Shown here: positions 34,557-43,088 of the stretch, in pieces
Position numbering within the stretch: the stretch's first letter is position 1
Layout: the number at the start of each line of letters is the position of its first letter
Assembly (NCBI RefSeq): GCF_036013645.1
Contig: NZ_CP107869.1
Location: 9,176,001 to 9,240,000 of the forward strand
DNA length: 64,000 nt
Reading direction: 5' to 3'
Source of the DNA: Streptomyces sp. NBC_00490
GTDB taxonomy: Bacteria > Actinomycetota > Actinomycetes > Streptomycetales > Streptomycetaceae
Position numbers and translations under genes: made by a program
Notes under the pieces: model-generated
Seen by the model: the letters and a program-made list of their open reading frames with translations, nothing else
Databases searched by the model: none
Told to the model about the DNA's origin: nothing

Positions 34557-35939
34557 TCAGCCCCAGGTCGCCGAGTAGTACCGCTGATACGCCTTGCGGT
34601 CCTGCTCGGCGCGGATGAACCGCGTCGCCACCAGCGCGATCATGCTGCCCCCGATCACCAGCAGTCCCGGACCGATGTTCCGGGTGTCCGTGAGCCGGGC
34701 CAGCAGCGTCTGCGTGGTCGTGCCGACGCCCGAAGCGGGAGCCGAGGAGCCCGGCGAGGCCGCGCCGGGGGCGATCGCGCCCTGCGTGGCCGCCGCGGAC
34801 GGCGCCGGAGAGGCACCCTGCTGTCCGGCCCCCGCCTGCTGCTGCGACACGATCATCTGGACCCCGAGGTCACTCATCGCCTTCGTCACCGGCTGGAAGA
34901 ACGTCGTCCCGCCCGTCGTGCAGTCACCGCTGCCGCCGGACGTCACACCCAGCGCGATCCCCTCGGAGAACATCGGCCCACCGCTGTCACCGGGTTCGGC
35001 GCACACGTTCGTCTCGATCAGCCCGGTGACCGTGCCCTCGGGGTAGTTCACCGTCGCGTTGAGCGCCGTGACCGTACCGTCGCGCAGTCCGCTCGTACTG
35101 CCGCTGCGGAACACCCGCTGCCCCACCGTCGGATCGGCGGCGCCCGTGATCCGCACACCGTTGCCGTTGCCGATCGCCACGACGTCGGCGCCGTCCCCCG
35201 CCCGTCCGCCGTCGTACTGGACGAGGGAGAAGTCGGCGCCGGGGAAGTTCTGCTCGATGGTCTTGCCGATCTGCGTCCGGCCCCGGTTGTCCGCGAACCA
35301 GACGGAGCCCGTGGGCCCGCAGTGCCCGGCGGTGAGGATGAAGTCGCTCTGCCCGTTGGTCACGTTGAACCCCGCCGAGCAGCGCCCGCCGGTCGACAGG
35401 ATCGGCTGCGCCCCGTTGACGCGGGTCGTGAAGGTGCCCTCGGTGCGTTCCATACGGACGAAGCCGCCGATGTTCTCGGCCAGTTCGGTCATCCGGGACC
35501 AGTCGGCGGCCGAGACGGTGCTGTCGGCCCGTACCACCACCTCGTTGGTCCGGTAGTCCACGGCCCAGGACGTCCCGGCCACCCGGGGCGCCGAACGCAG
35601 CGTGCCCGTCGCCGACTTGAGGTCGTCCATGCTGTGCCGCACCACCTTCGCGGTGGCGCCCGCCTTGCGCACCTGGGCGGCCGAGTCCTTGTCGGTGACG
35701 GCGACGACCGGCCGGCCCTCGGCGTCGATCCAGGAGCCCGCCGTACGGGACGTGCCGAGCCGCGACACCAGGTCGGAGCCGGTGGCGGAGGCCGACTGCG
35801 CGGTCGTACGCGGCAGGGCGGGGGCGTCCGAGGGCTCGCTCGCCATGGCGCGCGTGACCATGACCGAGCCGAGAAGGAGTCCGCCGACGGCGGCCAGCCG
35901 TGTCACTCGCCGGACCATCCGTCGTCGTGCGTGCCTCAT
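34557..35939 (-). CDS. Streptogrisin-like trypsin-fold serine protease with C-terminal membrane anchor
   Basis: This 460-residue exported protease has a basic N-terminus and signal segment (residues 1-30), a propeptide of about 150 residues, and an S1 catalytic domain. The triad is visible as TAGHC, ADFSLVQYD and GDSGGP. A low-complexity alanine, proline and serine linker follows, then one membrane helix (GPGLLVIGGSMIALVATRF) and a short basic tail. Most streptogrisins are released; this one should stay at the membrane surface. ATG 35939 starts a typical basic leader. It is a single gene; a terminator from the preceding unit lies just beyond its 3' end. Confidence 0.92.
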   Translation of the reverse strand: MRHARRRMVRRVTRLAAVGGLLLGSVMVTRAMASEPSDAPALPRTTAQSASATGSDLVSRLGTSRTAGSWIDAEGRPVVAVTDKDSAAQVRKAGATAKVVRHSMDDLKSATGTLRSAPRVAGTSWAVDYRTNEVVVRADSTVSAADWSRMTELAENIGGFVRMERTEGTFTTRVNGAQPILSTGGRCSAGFNVTNGQSDFILTAGHCGPTGSVWFADNRGRTQIGKTIEQNFPGADFSLVQYDGGRAGDGADVVAIGNGNGVRITGAADPTVGQRVFRSGSTSGLRDGTVTALNATVNYPEGTVTGLIETNVCAEPGDSGGPMFSEGIALGVTSGGSGDCTTGGTTFFQPVTKAMSDLGVQMIVSQQQAGAGQQGASPAPSAAATQGAIAPGAASPGSSAPASGVGTTTQTLLARLTDTRNIGPGLLVIGGSMIALVATRFIRAEQDRKAYQRYYSATWG

Positions 35940-36036
35940 GCATGGCTCCCGAACCCCGAACAGCACGGCATCAACACCGCGTGGCGCTCCGGTAGTCGAG
36001 CACCCCCCTGTCATACGCGGCCCGGGGCGCCCGCGT

Positions 36037-36855
36037 TCACCTCTTGCGGCCCACTCCGCCGTACAGGGCCACCTGCCGCGGCTCGGCGCCGCTCGTGCGC
36101 TCTGGACGCCAGCGCGAGCACGACACCACGCCCGGCTCCAGCAGGTCCAGTCCGTCGAAGAACCGGGCCACCGCCTCGGGCGGTCGCTGGGTCAGCCGGG
36201 GCGTGCCGTGCGCGTTCCAGAACCGCACGGCCTCGTCGACGTCCGGCATCGACGGGTGGACGACGGTGTGCGACAGCACGAGATGGCTGCCGGACGGCAA
36301 CGCGTCCATGAGGCGGCGCACGATGCCGTACGGGTCCTCCTCGTCGTCGATGAAGATGACCACGCCGAGCAGCAGCAGGGCCACCGGGCGCGTGAAGTCC
36401 AGGGTGGCGGCGGCCCGTTGGAGGATCTGCTCCACATTGCGCAGGTCCTCGTCGAGATGGTCGGTCGCCCCCTGAGACGTGCTGGTGAGCAGGGCACGGG
36501 CGTGCGCCAGGACCAGCGGGTCGTTGTCGACGTAGACGACCCGCGACGTCGGGGCGAGGCGCTGGGCCACCTCGTGCGTGTTGTCCGCGGTGGGGAGCCC
36601 GGTGCCGATGTCGAGGAACTGGCGGATCCCGGCCTCCGCGACGAGATGCCGCACCGCGCGCCCCAGGAACAGCCGGTCGGCGCGCGCGTACTCGCCGATG
36701 CCCGGGTGCAGTTCACGGATCCGGTCACCCGCCGTGCGATCGACCTCGTAGTAGTCCCCGCCGCCCAGCCAGTAGTTCCAGATCCGCGCCGTGTGCGGCT
36801 GCAGCGTGTTGATCCGCCGGCGCAGGGTCGCGGCGAGGTCCTCGGCGTCCGTCAC
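36037..36855 (-). CDS. SAM-dependent methyltransferase, DUF574 family
   Basis: This 272-residue protein matches the actinobacterial DUF574 (Methyltransf_19) group. It has a HTARIWNYWLGGGDYYEVDR start, the SAM-binding FLDIGTGLPTADNTHEVAQ and VVYVDNDPLVLAHARALL. The substrate is unknown; the family is greatly expanded in Streptomyces, with many members next to regulators. ATG 36855 begins directly at the conserved N-terminal helix. The neighbour upstream is an unrelated DUF3800 gene. Confidence 0.92.
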   Translation of the reverse strand: MTDAEDLAATLRRRINTLQPHTARIWNYWLGGGDYYEVDRTAGDRIRELHPGIGEYARADRLFLGRAVRHLVAEAGIRQFLDIGTGLPTADNTHEVAQRLAPTSRVVYVDNDPLVLAHARALLTSTSQGATDHLDEDLRNVEQILQRAAATLDFTRPVALLLLGVVIFIDDEEDPYGIVRRLMDALPSGSHLVLSHTVVHPSMPDVDEAVRFWNAHGTPRLTQRPPEAVARFFDGLDLLEPGVVSCSRWRPERTSGAEPRQVALYGGVGRKR

Positions 36856-36939
36856 AGGGCTCGGGTCTCCTGGAATGCCTGGTGGAGTGCATGGCTTACG
36901 ACGTCAACCGGCAATCTAGACGGCAGTGTTGATGTTTGG

Positions 36940-37926
36940 TCAGAGGGCTGCGGCACTTTCCGCGTTTTCCGCGAGCGAGGCCCGGCTGCGCGCGTCCCCC
37001 CACACCGACGTCGGACCCACGAAGGGGCGCAGCAACGCGATGAGCGCCGGGTCCGCGCGCCCGTTCAGTTCGTCGGACGCCACCTTGCGGGCGATCCCGG
37101 CGAGGAAGTCGGCCAGCAGGATCCGCGGGTCCCAGCGCGCCTGCGCCAGCTCCAGACCGGCGAACCCGATCCCGGCCCGCGCCGCCTGCTCCGCGATCCA
37201 CGCGATGCGCTGCTCGGTGAGCATGTTCTGCCGGTCGTGCACCACCCGCACGGTCCGCCCGCCGGTGCTCCAGTGCGCGACCGTGTGCACGATGGCGGGC
37301 AGCAGCGGGTTGAGTACGGGGATCACGGGCGGCCCTTCGAGCAGGCGCGCCCGGTAGGCGTCGGCGCGGGGCCGGGCCGACGCGAGCCGCTCCAGGATCT
37401 CCCTGCCGGGATGCGCGCGCCGCAGGTCGTTCACCGTGCGGAAGAACCCGTCGACGGGACCCTCCGCCTCCCCGTTGACCCGTACCCGGAGCAGCCGGTT
37501 GGCCGCGTCGAGGAAGTCCCGCCACCGCTCCTCGCCGAACTCCCGCCGCCCCAGCCGGTACAGGGCGAGCGCCTCCGCCGCGTCGCCGAGCAGCAGGTCG
37601 ACGGTCCGGTCCACGACGAAGTACGCCTTCTCGGTGAGGTGGACATGGGCGTGCCCGTCGAGCGGGCCCGAGGGCGAGAGCAGCCACTCCAGGACGTCCC
37701 GGTGCTTCTCCCGCAGCAGATGGTTGGCCTTGTACTCGGTGGCGGGCGAGCGGATCCGGTCCCGGACCTCCTGGACGTACGCGGCGGCGACCTCCGTCGG
37801 CATGGACACACTGCCGTGCGCGAACACGTCGGTGTTGCCGCCGGTGAGGTTCTCCCCGTCCGACCCCGACTCGTCGCACACGACCTCCAGCGTGTCGTGT
37901 GCGCCGTCCCCAGGTTTCCAGGTCAC
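36940..37926 (-). CDS. DUF3800-like protein
   Basis: This 328-residue protein has the DUF3800 hallmark DESGSDGENL near residue 15 and AYFVVDRTVDLLL further on. DUF3800 proteins have an RNase H-like fold and are found near defence and mobile elements, but their activity is mostly unknown. Later parts include VHDRQNMLTEQRIAWI. The GTG at 37926 with GGGGG seven bases upstream is preferred to an ATG at 38013, which would add 29 residues rich in R and T. Nothing nearby indicates a mobile element. The role is not known. Confidence 0.7.
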   Translation of the reverse strand: MTWKPGDGAHDTLEVVCDESGSDGENLTGGNTDVFAHGSVSMPTEVAAAYVQEVRDRIRSPATEYKANHLLREKHRDVLEWLLSPSGPLDGHAHVHLTEKAYFVVDRTVDLLLGDAAEALALYRLGRREFGEERWRDFLDAANRLLRVRVNGEAEGPVDGFFRTVNDLRRAHPGREILERLASARPRADAYRARLLEGPPVIPVLNPLLPAIVHTVAHWSTGGRTVRVVHDRQNMLTEQRIAWIAEQAARAGIGFAGLELAQARWDPRILLADFLAGIARKVASDELNGRADPALIALLRPFVGPTSVWGDARSRASLAENAESAAAL

Positions 37927-38045
37927 TGAGAAGCCCCCTGTCCGGTGCGTCACCACCAGCATCCCCCGGACGAAACCGGAGGTGAACCGAATTGTTCGCG
38001 CCCCGGGAAGCACCGGCCCGATGATCTCTGCCTAGACTCCCCGCC

Positions 38046-38426
38046 ATGAGCGACACGCCGCTGGACCGGCTCGGTGCCGGGAAGTACCTGCTGATCACGA
38101 GCTACCGCAAGAACGGCAGCCCGGTTCCCACCCCGGTATGGGTGGTGCGCGACGGGGACGCCCTCGGCGTGTGGACGGTCGCCGACTCCTGGAAGGTCAA
38201 GCGGATCCGGGCCCGCGCCGACGTCCTCGTCGGCCCCTGCGACCTGCGCGGCAATCCGACCGGCGACCCGGTCCGGGCCACCGCCGAGATCTGCGACGCC
38301 GAGACCACTGCCCACTACCGCGGGCTCATCGCCCGCAAGTACGGCATCACCGGCCGGCTCAGCCTCCTCGGCAGCCGGCTGCGCCGGGGCGTGAACGGGA
38401 CGGTCGGGATCCGCGTCACGCTGTGA
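38046..38426 (+). CDS. PPOX-class F420-dependent oxidoreductase
   Basis: This 126-residue split beta-barrel protein resembles the deazaflavin-dependent nitroreductase/PPOX group: LITSYRKNGSPVPTPVWVV, then VKRIRARADVLVGPCDLRGNP. Such proteins use F420 to reduce or oxidise small molecules in actinobacteria. It stands alone and is closed by a very strong hairpin 15 bases after its stop. The substrate is unknown. Confidence 0.88.
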   Translation: MSDTPLDRLGAGKYLLITSYRKNGSPVPTPVWVVRDGDALGVWTVADSWKVKRIRARADVLVGPCDLRGNPTGDPVRATAEICDAETTAHYRGLIARKYGITGRLSLLGSRLRRGVNGTVGIRVTL

Positions 38427-38441
38427 CGGACGCCGAACACG

Positions 38442-38479
38442 GCCAGGGGGCACGGACCGGCCGGTCCGTGCCCCCTGGC
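38442..38479. terminator. Strong bidirectional terminator hairpin
   Basis: GCCAGGGGGCACGGACCGG is followed directly by its exact reverse complement, giving 19 perfectly matched bases per arm. It lies between the convergent 3' ends of the F420-type oxidoreductase and a broken secreted-protein gene, so it can stop transcription from both sides. Confidence 0.85.
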
Positions 38480-38495
38480 GTTGTACGCGGGTCGG

Positions 38496-39390
38496 CTACG
38501 AGGCGTCCAGCACCGTGCCTGTCAGCACCGGACGGTCCGGCAGCGGCTCGGCCTCGTCGTCGGTGAGCGCGAGGCGCAGCGACTCGGTCGGCTCGGCCAG
38601 CTGGTCCTGGATCGTCACGACATCGAAGTCGGCGCTCGTGCTCCCGGCCGGGATGCTGGTCCACACCCACAGGTTCGCCCGGGACAGCGGCCGCTCCGGG
38701 TCCGGCACGTCACCGGCGTAGTCCATCAGCCACTGCGGGTCCACGTCCTTGGTGGACAGCTCGGCCCCGTCCGTGACCGGCAGCACCCGCACCGGCTGCC
38801 AGATGTCCACGGCCGCGGGCTCGGCCAGCGACAACCGCCACTTGAGCGTCTCGCCCTCGCTCACCCGGTCGGCGACCGGCGTCAGGGTGATCACCGGCTC
38901 GGGGTCGTCGTTCTCGACGGTGATCCCGCCGCGGTGGGCTCCCACGACGGCGCCCCGCACCGCCTTCACCGCGATGTCGTGCTGCACGTCGTAGGCGAAG
39001 GCGGTGTCGCCCTTGACCTCGACCGGCACGTCGACGGGATCGCTGCCCGGCTTCACCGTGACCAGCTTCTCCGTGGCGGCACCGGTGTCCGGGTCGAGGA
39101 CGTACACCCGGACCTGGCCGCTGCCGTGCCCGGAGACCCGCACCGGGATCCGGTAGGTGACCGTGCCCGAGTCGCCCTCCTTGACGACCGTGCGGCCGAC
39201 GTCGACGCGCGGCAGTGCCGCCGCCTTGACCGCCGGGGTACCGGGGGCCCAGCCTCAGGCGTCCATCAGCCAGGCCTGTCCGGAGCCCGAACGCGGGTTG
39301 AGCTTAAGGGACTTGACGTGTTTGAGGTCGAGCCCCGCGCGGATGGCGGCGGTGAGCGGCACGCGTACCTCGCGCGCCCAGTAGGAGGAG
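38496..39390 (-). pseudogene. C-terminal remnant of a large secreted protein with Calx-beta-like domains
   Basis: One minus-strand frame runs from about 39390 to the stop at 38496 with a single in-frame TGA at 39255-39257. The sequence on both sides is continuous: SLKLNPRSGSGQAWLMDA, the stop, then GWAPGTPAVKAAALPRVDV. So the TGA probably replaced a TGG tryptophan codon. Downstream are two Calx-beta-type repeats (VVKEGDSGTVTYRIPVRV; RVSEGETLKWRLSLAEP). Such domains occur at the end of secreted hydrolases. The N-terminal part is missing because the frame meets a second broken gene near 39390. The original enzyme type cannot be named. Confidence 0.7.
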
Positions 39391-39395
39391 GGCAC

Positions 39396-40316
39396 GAGAA
39401 GGTGCGCGCCCTGCTCGCCGGGGGCGCGATCGGCGAGGTCGTCTCCGTCCATTTCGAGTGGCTCCTCGACACCCGCCACGGCGCCGACTACTTCCGCCGC
39501 TGGCACCGGGACAAGCACAGCAGCGGCGGGCTGATGGTGCACAAGTCGAGCCACCACTTCGACCTGGTCAACTGGTGGCTCGCCGACGTGCCGCACGAGG
39601 TCTTCGGCTACGGACGACTCGCCTTCTACGGCAGTGCGGCGGGCGAGCGCCACGGGCTGCGCCGCGACTACGAGCGGGCCCACGGCGCCGCCCCGGCCGC
39701 CGACGACCCCTTCGCCCTGGACCTCGCGGCCGACGACACCCTGCGCGCCCTCTACCTGGACGCCGAGCAGGACGACGGCTACGTCCGGGACCGCAACGTC
39801 TTCGGCGAGCCCGTCACCATCGAGGACGACATGGCGCTCCTGGTCCGCTACACGCGGGGCGCGACGATGACGTACCACCTCACCGCCTACTCCCCGTGGG
39901 AGGGCTACCGCGTCATGTTCAACGGCAGCGCCGGGCGGCTGGAACTCGAGGTCGAGGAGAGCCGCTGGCAGCGGCCGTCGACGCGGATCACCTCCGGTAC
40001 CGGAGCGGTGCACGGGGACACGGCCGCGGAGCACGCCGGGGGTGCGCGGCTCGTCCTGCGGCCGCTGTGGGAACCGCCGGTCGAGGTACCGCTGGTCACC
40101 GCGCACGAGGCGCACGGTGGGGGAGACCCGCGGATGCTGGACGCGATCTTCGGTCCCGTGGACGCGCGCACGGTGACGGGGCAGGGGGCGCATCCGACGG
40201 CCACGGAGCGCGACGGGGCCCTCGCACTTACCGTCGGGCTCGCCGCCAACCGGTGCTTCGAGACGGGGCGGCCCGTGGCCGTGCGGGCGCTGATCCGTGG
40301 GGTGTGGGACGACTGA
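39396..40316 (+). pseudogene. Gfo/Idh/MocA oxidoreductase lacking its NAD-binding domain
   Basis: About 306 codons remain of a protein usually 430-450 residues long. It begins with EKVRALLAGGAIGEVVSVHF and has the substrate-domain motif GGLMVHKSSHHFDLVNWWL. The N-terminal Rossmann domain with the GxGxxG and EKP motifs is absent. The sequence before codon 39396 belongs to the opposite-strand secreted-protein remnant. A GTG at 39402 could allow expression of the C-terminal domain, but such a protein could not bind NAD. It is read as a truncated gene at a deletion or inversion junction. Confidence 0.75.
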
Positions 40317-40397
40317 GCCGGCGCGGGGTGGTCCGGTGGGCCGGGTGGGTCGGTTGACCAGGAGATCCGACCGGGAACGGCGGAGCGGCTCGGCCCG

Positions 40398-40811
40398 TCA
40401 GCTCCAGGCGCGGTAGGGCTCGTCGATCAGCTGGAAGACGGGCTCGCCGCGCACCGGGTCCTTGGCCGCGGACAGCCGCACCCGGTCCCCGCTGTGGATG
40501 CCGATGAGCGGGCCCATGACCCGGCCCCGCACGACGAAACCCTCCGCCATCTCGATCATCGACACATTGCGCGCGGCGGGGGTGTTGCGGTGCACCACCG
40601 AGGAGTGACGGACGATCCCGACGCCCTCGCTGCGCTCCGTGCGCAGGTCGCTGCCCTGGCAGACCGGACACAGCAGCCGGTGGTACATCGCGGTGCCGCA
40701 CCAGGTGCAGCGCTGGAACTGCATGGCGTCGGATGCCGGGGCCAAGGGTTCGAGCAGGCCCGCTGCGGAGCCGGATCCCTGACGGACAACGCTGGCTGAG
40801 TGGTGGTACAC
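40398..40811 (-). CDS. DUF35-type zinc-ribbon/OB-fold protein
   Basis: This 137-residue protein has a rubredoxin-like zinc ribbon (C35, C38, C48, C51) followed by an OB-fold with GFVVRGRVMGPLIGIHSGDRV. DUF35 proteins bind acyl-CoA and partner with thiolases or hydratases, but no such gene is adjacent. A GTG at 40811 with GGGAG nine bases upstream was chosen; the first 30 residues are not conserved-looking, and an internal ATG at residue 30 would start directly at the ribbon. A palindromic operator-like site upstream suggests control by the neighbouring TetR protein. Confidence 0.82.
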   Translation of the reverse strand: MYHHSASVVRQGSGSAAGLLEPLAPASDAMQFQRCTWCGTAMYHRLLCPVCQGSDLRTERSEGVGIVRHSSVVHRNTPAARNVSMIEMAEGFVVRGRVMGPLIGIHSGDRVRLSAAKDPVRGEPVFQLIDEPYRAWS

Positions 40812-40886
40812 GCTGGTCAACTCCCTGCGTTCGGGCGGAATCCCACATGCCCGGTTAGCTGTGCCACCGTGCACGCCCACAATGTA

Positions 40887-40901
40887 TGGCACTGAGTGCC
40901 A
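40887..40901. promoter_or_regulatory. Palindromic operator candidate for the TetR regulator
   Basis: TGGCACTGAGTGCCA is a perfect palindrome with 7-base arms. It lies 76 bases upstream of the DUF35 gene start. A second palindrome, GGTACTGCGTACC, follows at 40910-40922. A shortened copy (GCACTCAGTGC) lies upstream of the TetR gene itself. Confidence 0.6.
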
Positions 40902-40962
40902 CCCGTAAAGGTACTGCGTACCCTGAATTTTTCGGAGGTTCCCTCGAGGGATCGGCCCGCGA

Positions 40963-41664
40963 TCAGTCCTCGCCGAGTGTCGCCTCGATCTCCTGGACGA
41001 CCCGCCACAGGGGCGCCCCGCGCCGGGAGACGAGGACCACGACGTCCTCGGTGCGCTCGGCGTCGGAGGGCGGCGCGCCGAACGCGGAGCGGACGTACCC
41101 GAGCGCGTGGTCCATCTCCGTGCCCACGTCGCCCTCGCCGTCCGAGCGCAGCCAGGAACGCAGGGCGTTGTTGTGCGCCGCGGCGACGGCGGCCGCGGCC
41201 ACGTCGGCCTGGAGGGCCCCGTCGCGCCGCCCGGCGAGCCGCCCGCGTAGGTACTCGGCGAAGGCACGCTCGTACCGCCACACCACGGAGAGCTCGTACG
41301 CGCGCAGCCCGGGGACCTGCTTGGTGAGCCGATAGCGCTGCACCGAGAAGGCCGGGTTCTCCGTGTACATCCGCAGCACCAGCCGGACCGCGTCGCAGAC
41401 CCGCTGCACCGGCTCGTCCGCGTCGTCGCCGGCGGCGAGGAAGGCCGTCACGTCGGCCAGGCAGCCCTCGTGGTCGGGGAAGACCACGTCCTCCTTGGAG
41501 GGGAAGTAGCGGAAGAACGACCGTCGCCCCACCCCGGCGAGCGTCACGATGTCGTCGACCGTGGTCTGCTCGTAGCCCCGTTCCGTGAACAGCTGGAAAG
41601 CGGCCGCGATCAGGGCGTCCCGCATGGGCGGCTTGGTGGGGGCCGCTTCCGTCTTCTCGCTCAT
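40963..41664 (-). CDS. TetR-family transcriptional regulator
   Basis: This 233-residue regulator has an N-terminal TetR helix-turn-helix (MRDALIAAAFQLFTERGYEQ, then TTVDDIVTLAGVGRRSFFRY) and a helical C-terminal ligand domain. It lies directly upstream of the DUF35 gene on the same strand. Matching palindromes sit before each gene, so autoregulation and control of the DUF35 gene are likely. The ligand may be an acyl-CoA given the neighbour, but that is a guess. Confidence 0.92.
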   Translation of the reverse strand: MSEKTEAAPTKPPMRDALIAAAFQLFTERGYEQTTVDDIVTLAGVGRRSFFRYFPSKEDVVFPDHEGCLADVTAFLAAGDDADEPVQRVCDAVRLVLRMYTENPAFSVQRYRLTKQVPGLRAYELSVVWRYERAFAEYLRGRLAGRRDGALQADVAAAAVAAAHNNALRSWLRSDGEGDVGTEMDHALGYVRSAFGAPPSDAERTEDVVVLVSRRGAPLWRVVQEIEATLGED

Positions 41665-41697
41665 GGACGGGAACGTAGCACCGGAGCGGCATGGACA

Positions 41698-41708
41698 GCA
41701 CTCAGTGC
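41698..41708. promoter_or_regulatory. Operator candidate upstream of the TetR gene
   Basis: GCACTCAGTGC is a perfect palindrome and matches the core of the site upstream of the DUF35 gene. A half-site ACTGAGTGCC follows at 41722-41731. It lies 34 bases upstream of the TetR start. Confidence 0.5.
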
Positions 41709-41741
41709 GCTCTCCTGGGGAACTGAGTGCCGAAAGTCGGG

Positions 41742-41780
41742 GCGATCGATCGAATTGAGCGGAAGTGATCGATATGATTG
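41742..41780 (+). promoter_or_regulatory. Operator candidate upstream of the DeoR/LacI-type regulator
   Basis: The stretch contains GATCGATCGAATTGAGCG and, further on, GATCGATATGATTG. Similar blocks with GATCGATCGA and GAGCG occur upstream of the binding-protein gene (42961) and of the polysaccharide lyase gene (53111). It is probably the autoregulatory site. Confidence 0.45.
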
Positions 41781-41861
41781 TGGGCGTAGAGTGAGCGATT
41801 CGGGATCACGCTCCGCGTAAGTCCCCAGATCGTCCGTCCGGCCTCGCCCCAGGGGGATTCC

Positions 41862-42953
41862 ATGCGACTGCACGTCGACCAGCGCCACGAACGGGTACTC
41901 GAACTGGTCCGGCAGCGGGGCAGCCTCCGGGTCGCCGAACTCGCCGCCGAACTCGGGGTCTCTGCGGTCACCCTGCGGCGCGACGTGGAGGCGCTGGCGG
42001 CGCAGGGCCGGGTGCAGCGGCTGCACGGTGCGGTGGTGTGGCCGGGGGAGGGGGCGGTCGAGGTGCGGGAGCGGGCGGAGAGCGCTGAGGGCGTCGTGAT
42101 CGGGATGATCGTTCCGACCACCAACTATGTATTCGTCGATGTTGTCCGCGCCGCTCGGGAGGCCGTCGCCGCCCAAGGTGGCCGCCTCGTCCTCGGGGTG
42201 ACCGGGTACGTCGACGCCGAGGACGCAGTGCAAGCCGAGCACTTGGTCTCCGGAGGGGCGGAGGGGCTGCTTGTCTCGCCGAGCTGGTTCGGCGGTGTTC
42301 CCACGGACGGTCAGGAGAAGTGGCTGCTGGAACATGACGTGCCCGCGGTGCTGGTCGAGCGCTCGGCGCCGCCCGGCAACCCGGCGGCCGGACTCGACCG
42401 GGTGCGTACCGATCGTGCGCACGGCGCTGCCGTGGCCGTCGGCCATTTTGCCTCGCTCGGCCACCGCAAGGTCACCGCTGTGATGCAGGAGGGCCCGCAC
42501 GCCACGCAGATCGCGGCCGGTTTTCAGGCTGCCGTGGAGTCCCTGGGCCTCGACGTCGACGAGGGTGCTCCCAGCGTGCGCGAACACGGGGACTATGAGG
42601 CCAGCGTCGATTATCTGATCGACGCGGTGAAGAAGCGCGGCGTCACCGCGGCGCTCGTGCACAGCGACGAGGACGCGATCGTGCTCGTGCCCAGGCTCCA
42701 GGCAAACGGGATCCGGGTGCCCGACGATCTGGCGCTCATCGCTTTTGAGGACGAGGTCGCCGGCCTCGCCGACGTTCCGCTCACCGCGGTGGCCCCGCCC
42801 ATGCGCGAGGTGGGGGCGCAGGCCGCCAGGCTGCTGCTCCAGCGGATCGCTGAGCGCAAGGCCGGTCAGCAGCCGGGTCCGCGTCAACACCTCGACCTGC
42901 TCCCGGAGTTGAGGATCCGCTCCTCTTGCGGTGGCGATTCCTCGGCGAGTTGA
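41862..42953 (+). CDS. Hybrid regulator: DeoR-type helix-turn-helix with LacI/GalR sugar-binding domain
   Basis: This 363-residue protein begins with a DeoR-type DNA-binding domain (RVAELAAELGVSAVTLRRDV) instead of the LacI headpiece. From residue 75 it has a periplasmic-binding-protein fold of the LacI/GalR type (VIGMIVPTTNYVFVDVVRAA, HFASLGHRKVTAVM, PDDLALIAFEDE). Such hybrids bind a sugar and control import and hydrolysis genes. It lies before the sugar-binding lipoprotein gene, and related sequence blocks occur before this gene, the lipoprotein gene and the lyase. Start ATG 41862 is preceded by GGGGGA. Confidence 0.9.
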   Translation: MRLHVDQRHERVLELVRQRGSLRVAELAAELGVSAVTLRRDVEALAAQGRVQRLHGAVVWPGEGAVEVRERAESAEGVVIGMIVPTTNYVFVDVVRAAREAVAAQGGRLVLGVTGYVDAEDAVQAEHLVSGGAEGLLVSPSWFGGVPTDGQEKWLLEHDVPAVLVERSAPPGNPAAGLDRVRTDRAHGAAVAVGHFASLGHRKVTAVMQEGPHATQIAAGFQAAVESLGLDVDEGAPSVREHGDYEASVDYLIDAVKKRGVTAALVHSDEDAIVLVPRLQANGIRVPDDLALIAFEDEVAGLADVPLTAVAPPMREVGAQAARLLLQRIAERKAGQQPGPRQHLDLLPELRIRSSCGGDSSAS

Positions 42954-42960
42954 AGCTGAC

Positions 42961-43013
42961 TGATCGATCGATGAGCGTTGTGCGATCGTTTTGATTGTCT
43001 TGCGCGAACGCTC
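42961..43013 (+). promoter_or_regulatory. Promoter/operator region of the oligosaccharide import operon
   Basis: The region contains GATCGATCGATGAGCG, then GCGATCGTTTTGATTG, then GCGCGAACGCTC. The block GAGCGT with CGATCGTTT after a short gap is shared with the lyase promoter (GAGCGTATCGATCGTTTG at 53147-53164). It lies 76 bases upstream of the binding-protein start. Confidence 0.5.
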
Positions 43014-43088
43014 TTGACTCCGATCGTGTGCGCACAAAAGATGTCCTCCGACCGCCTCTTTCCGTACGAGGTCTCGTAGGAGCCGTAC

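Noticed and set aside
38481..40316. A single 611-residue gene ending in the Gfo/Idh/MocA domain
   Set aside because: The first 300 residues are antisense to the Calx-beta-like remnant. Recognisable oxidoreductase sequence begins only near 39396.
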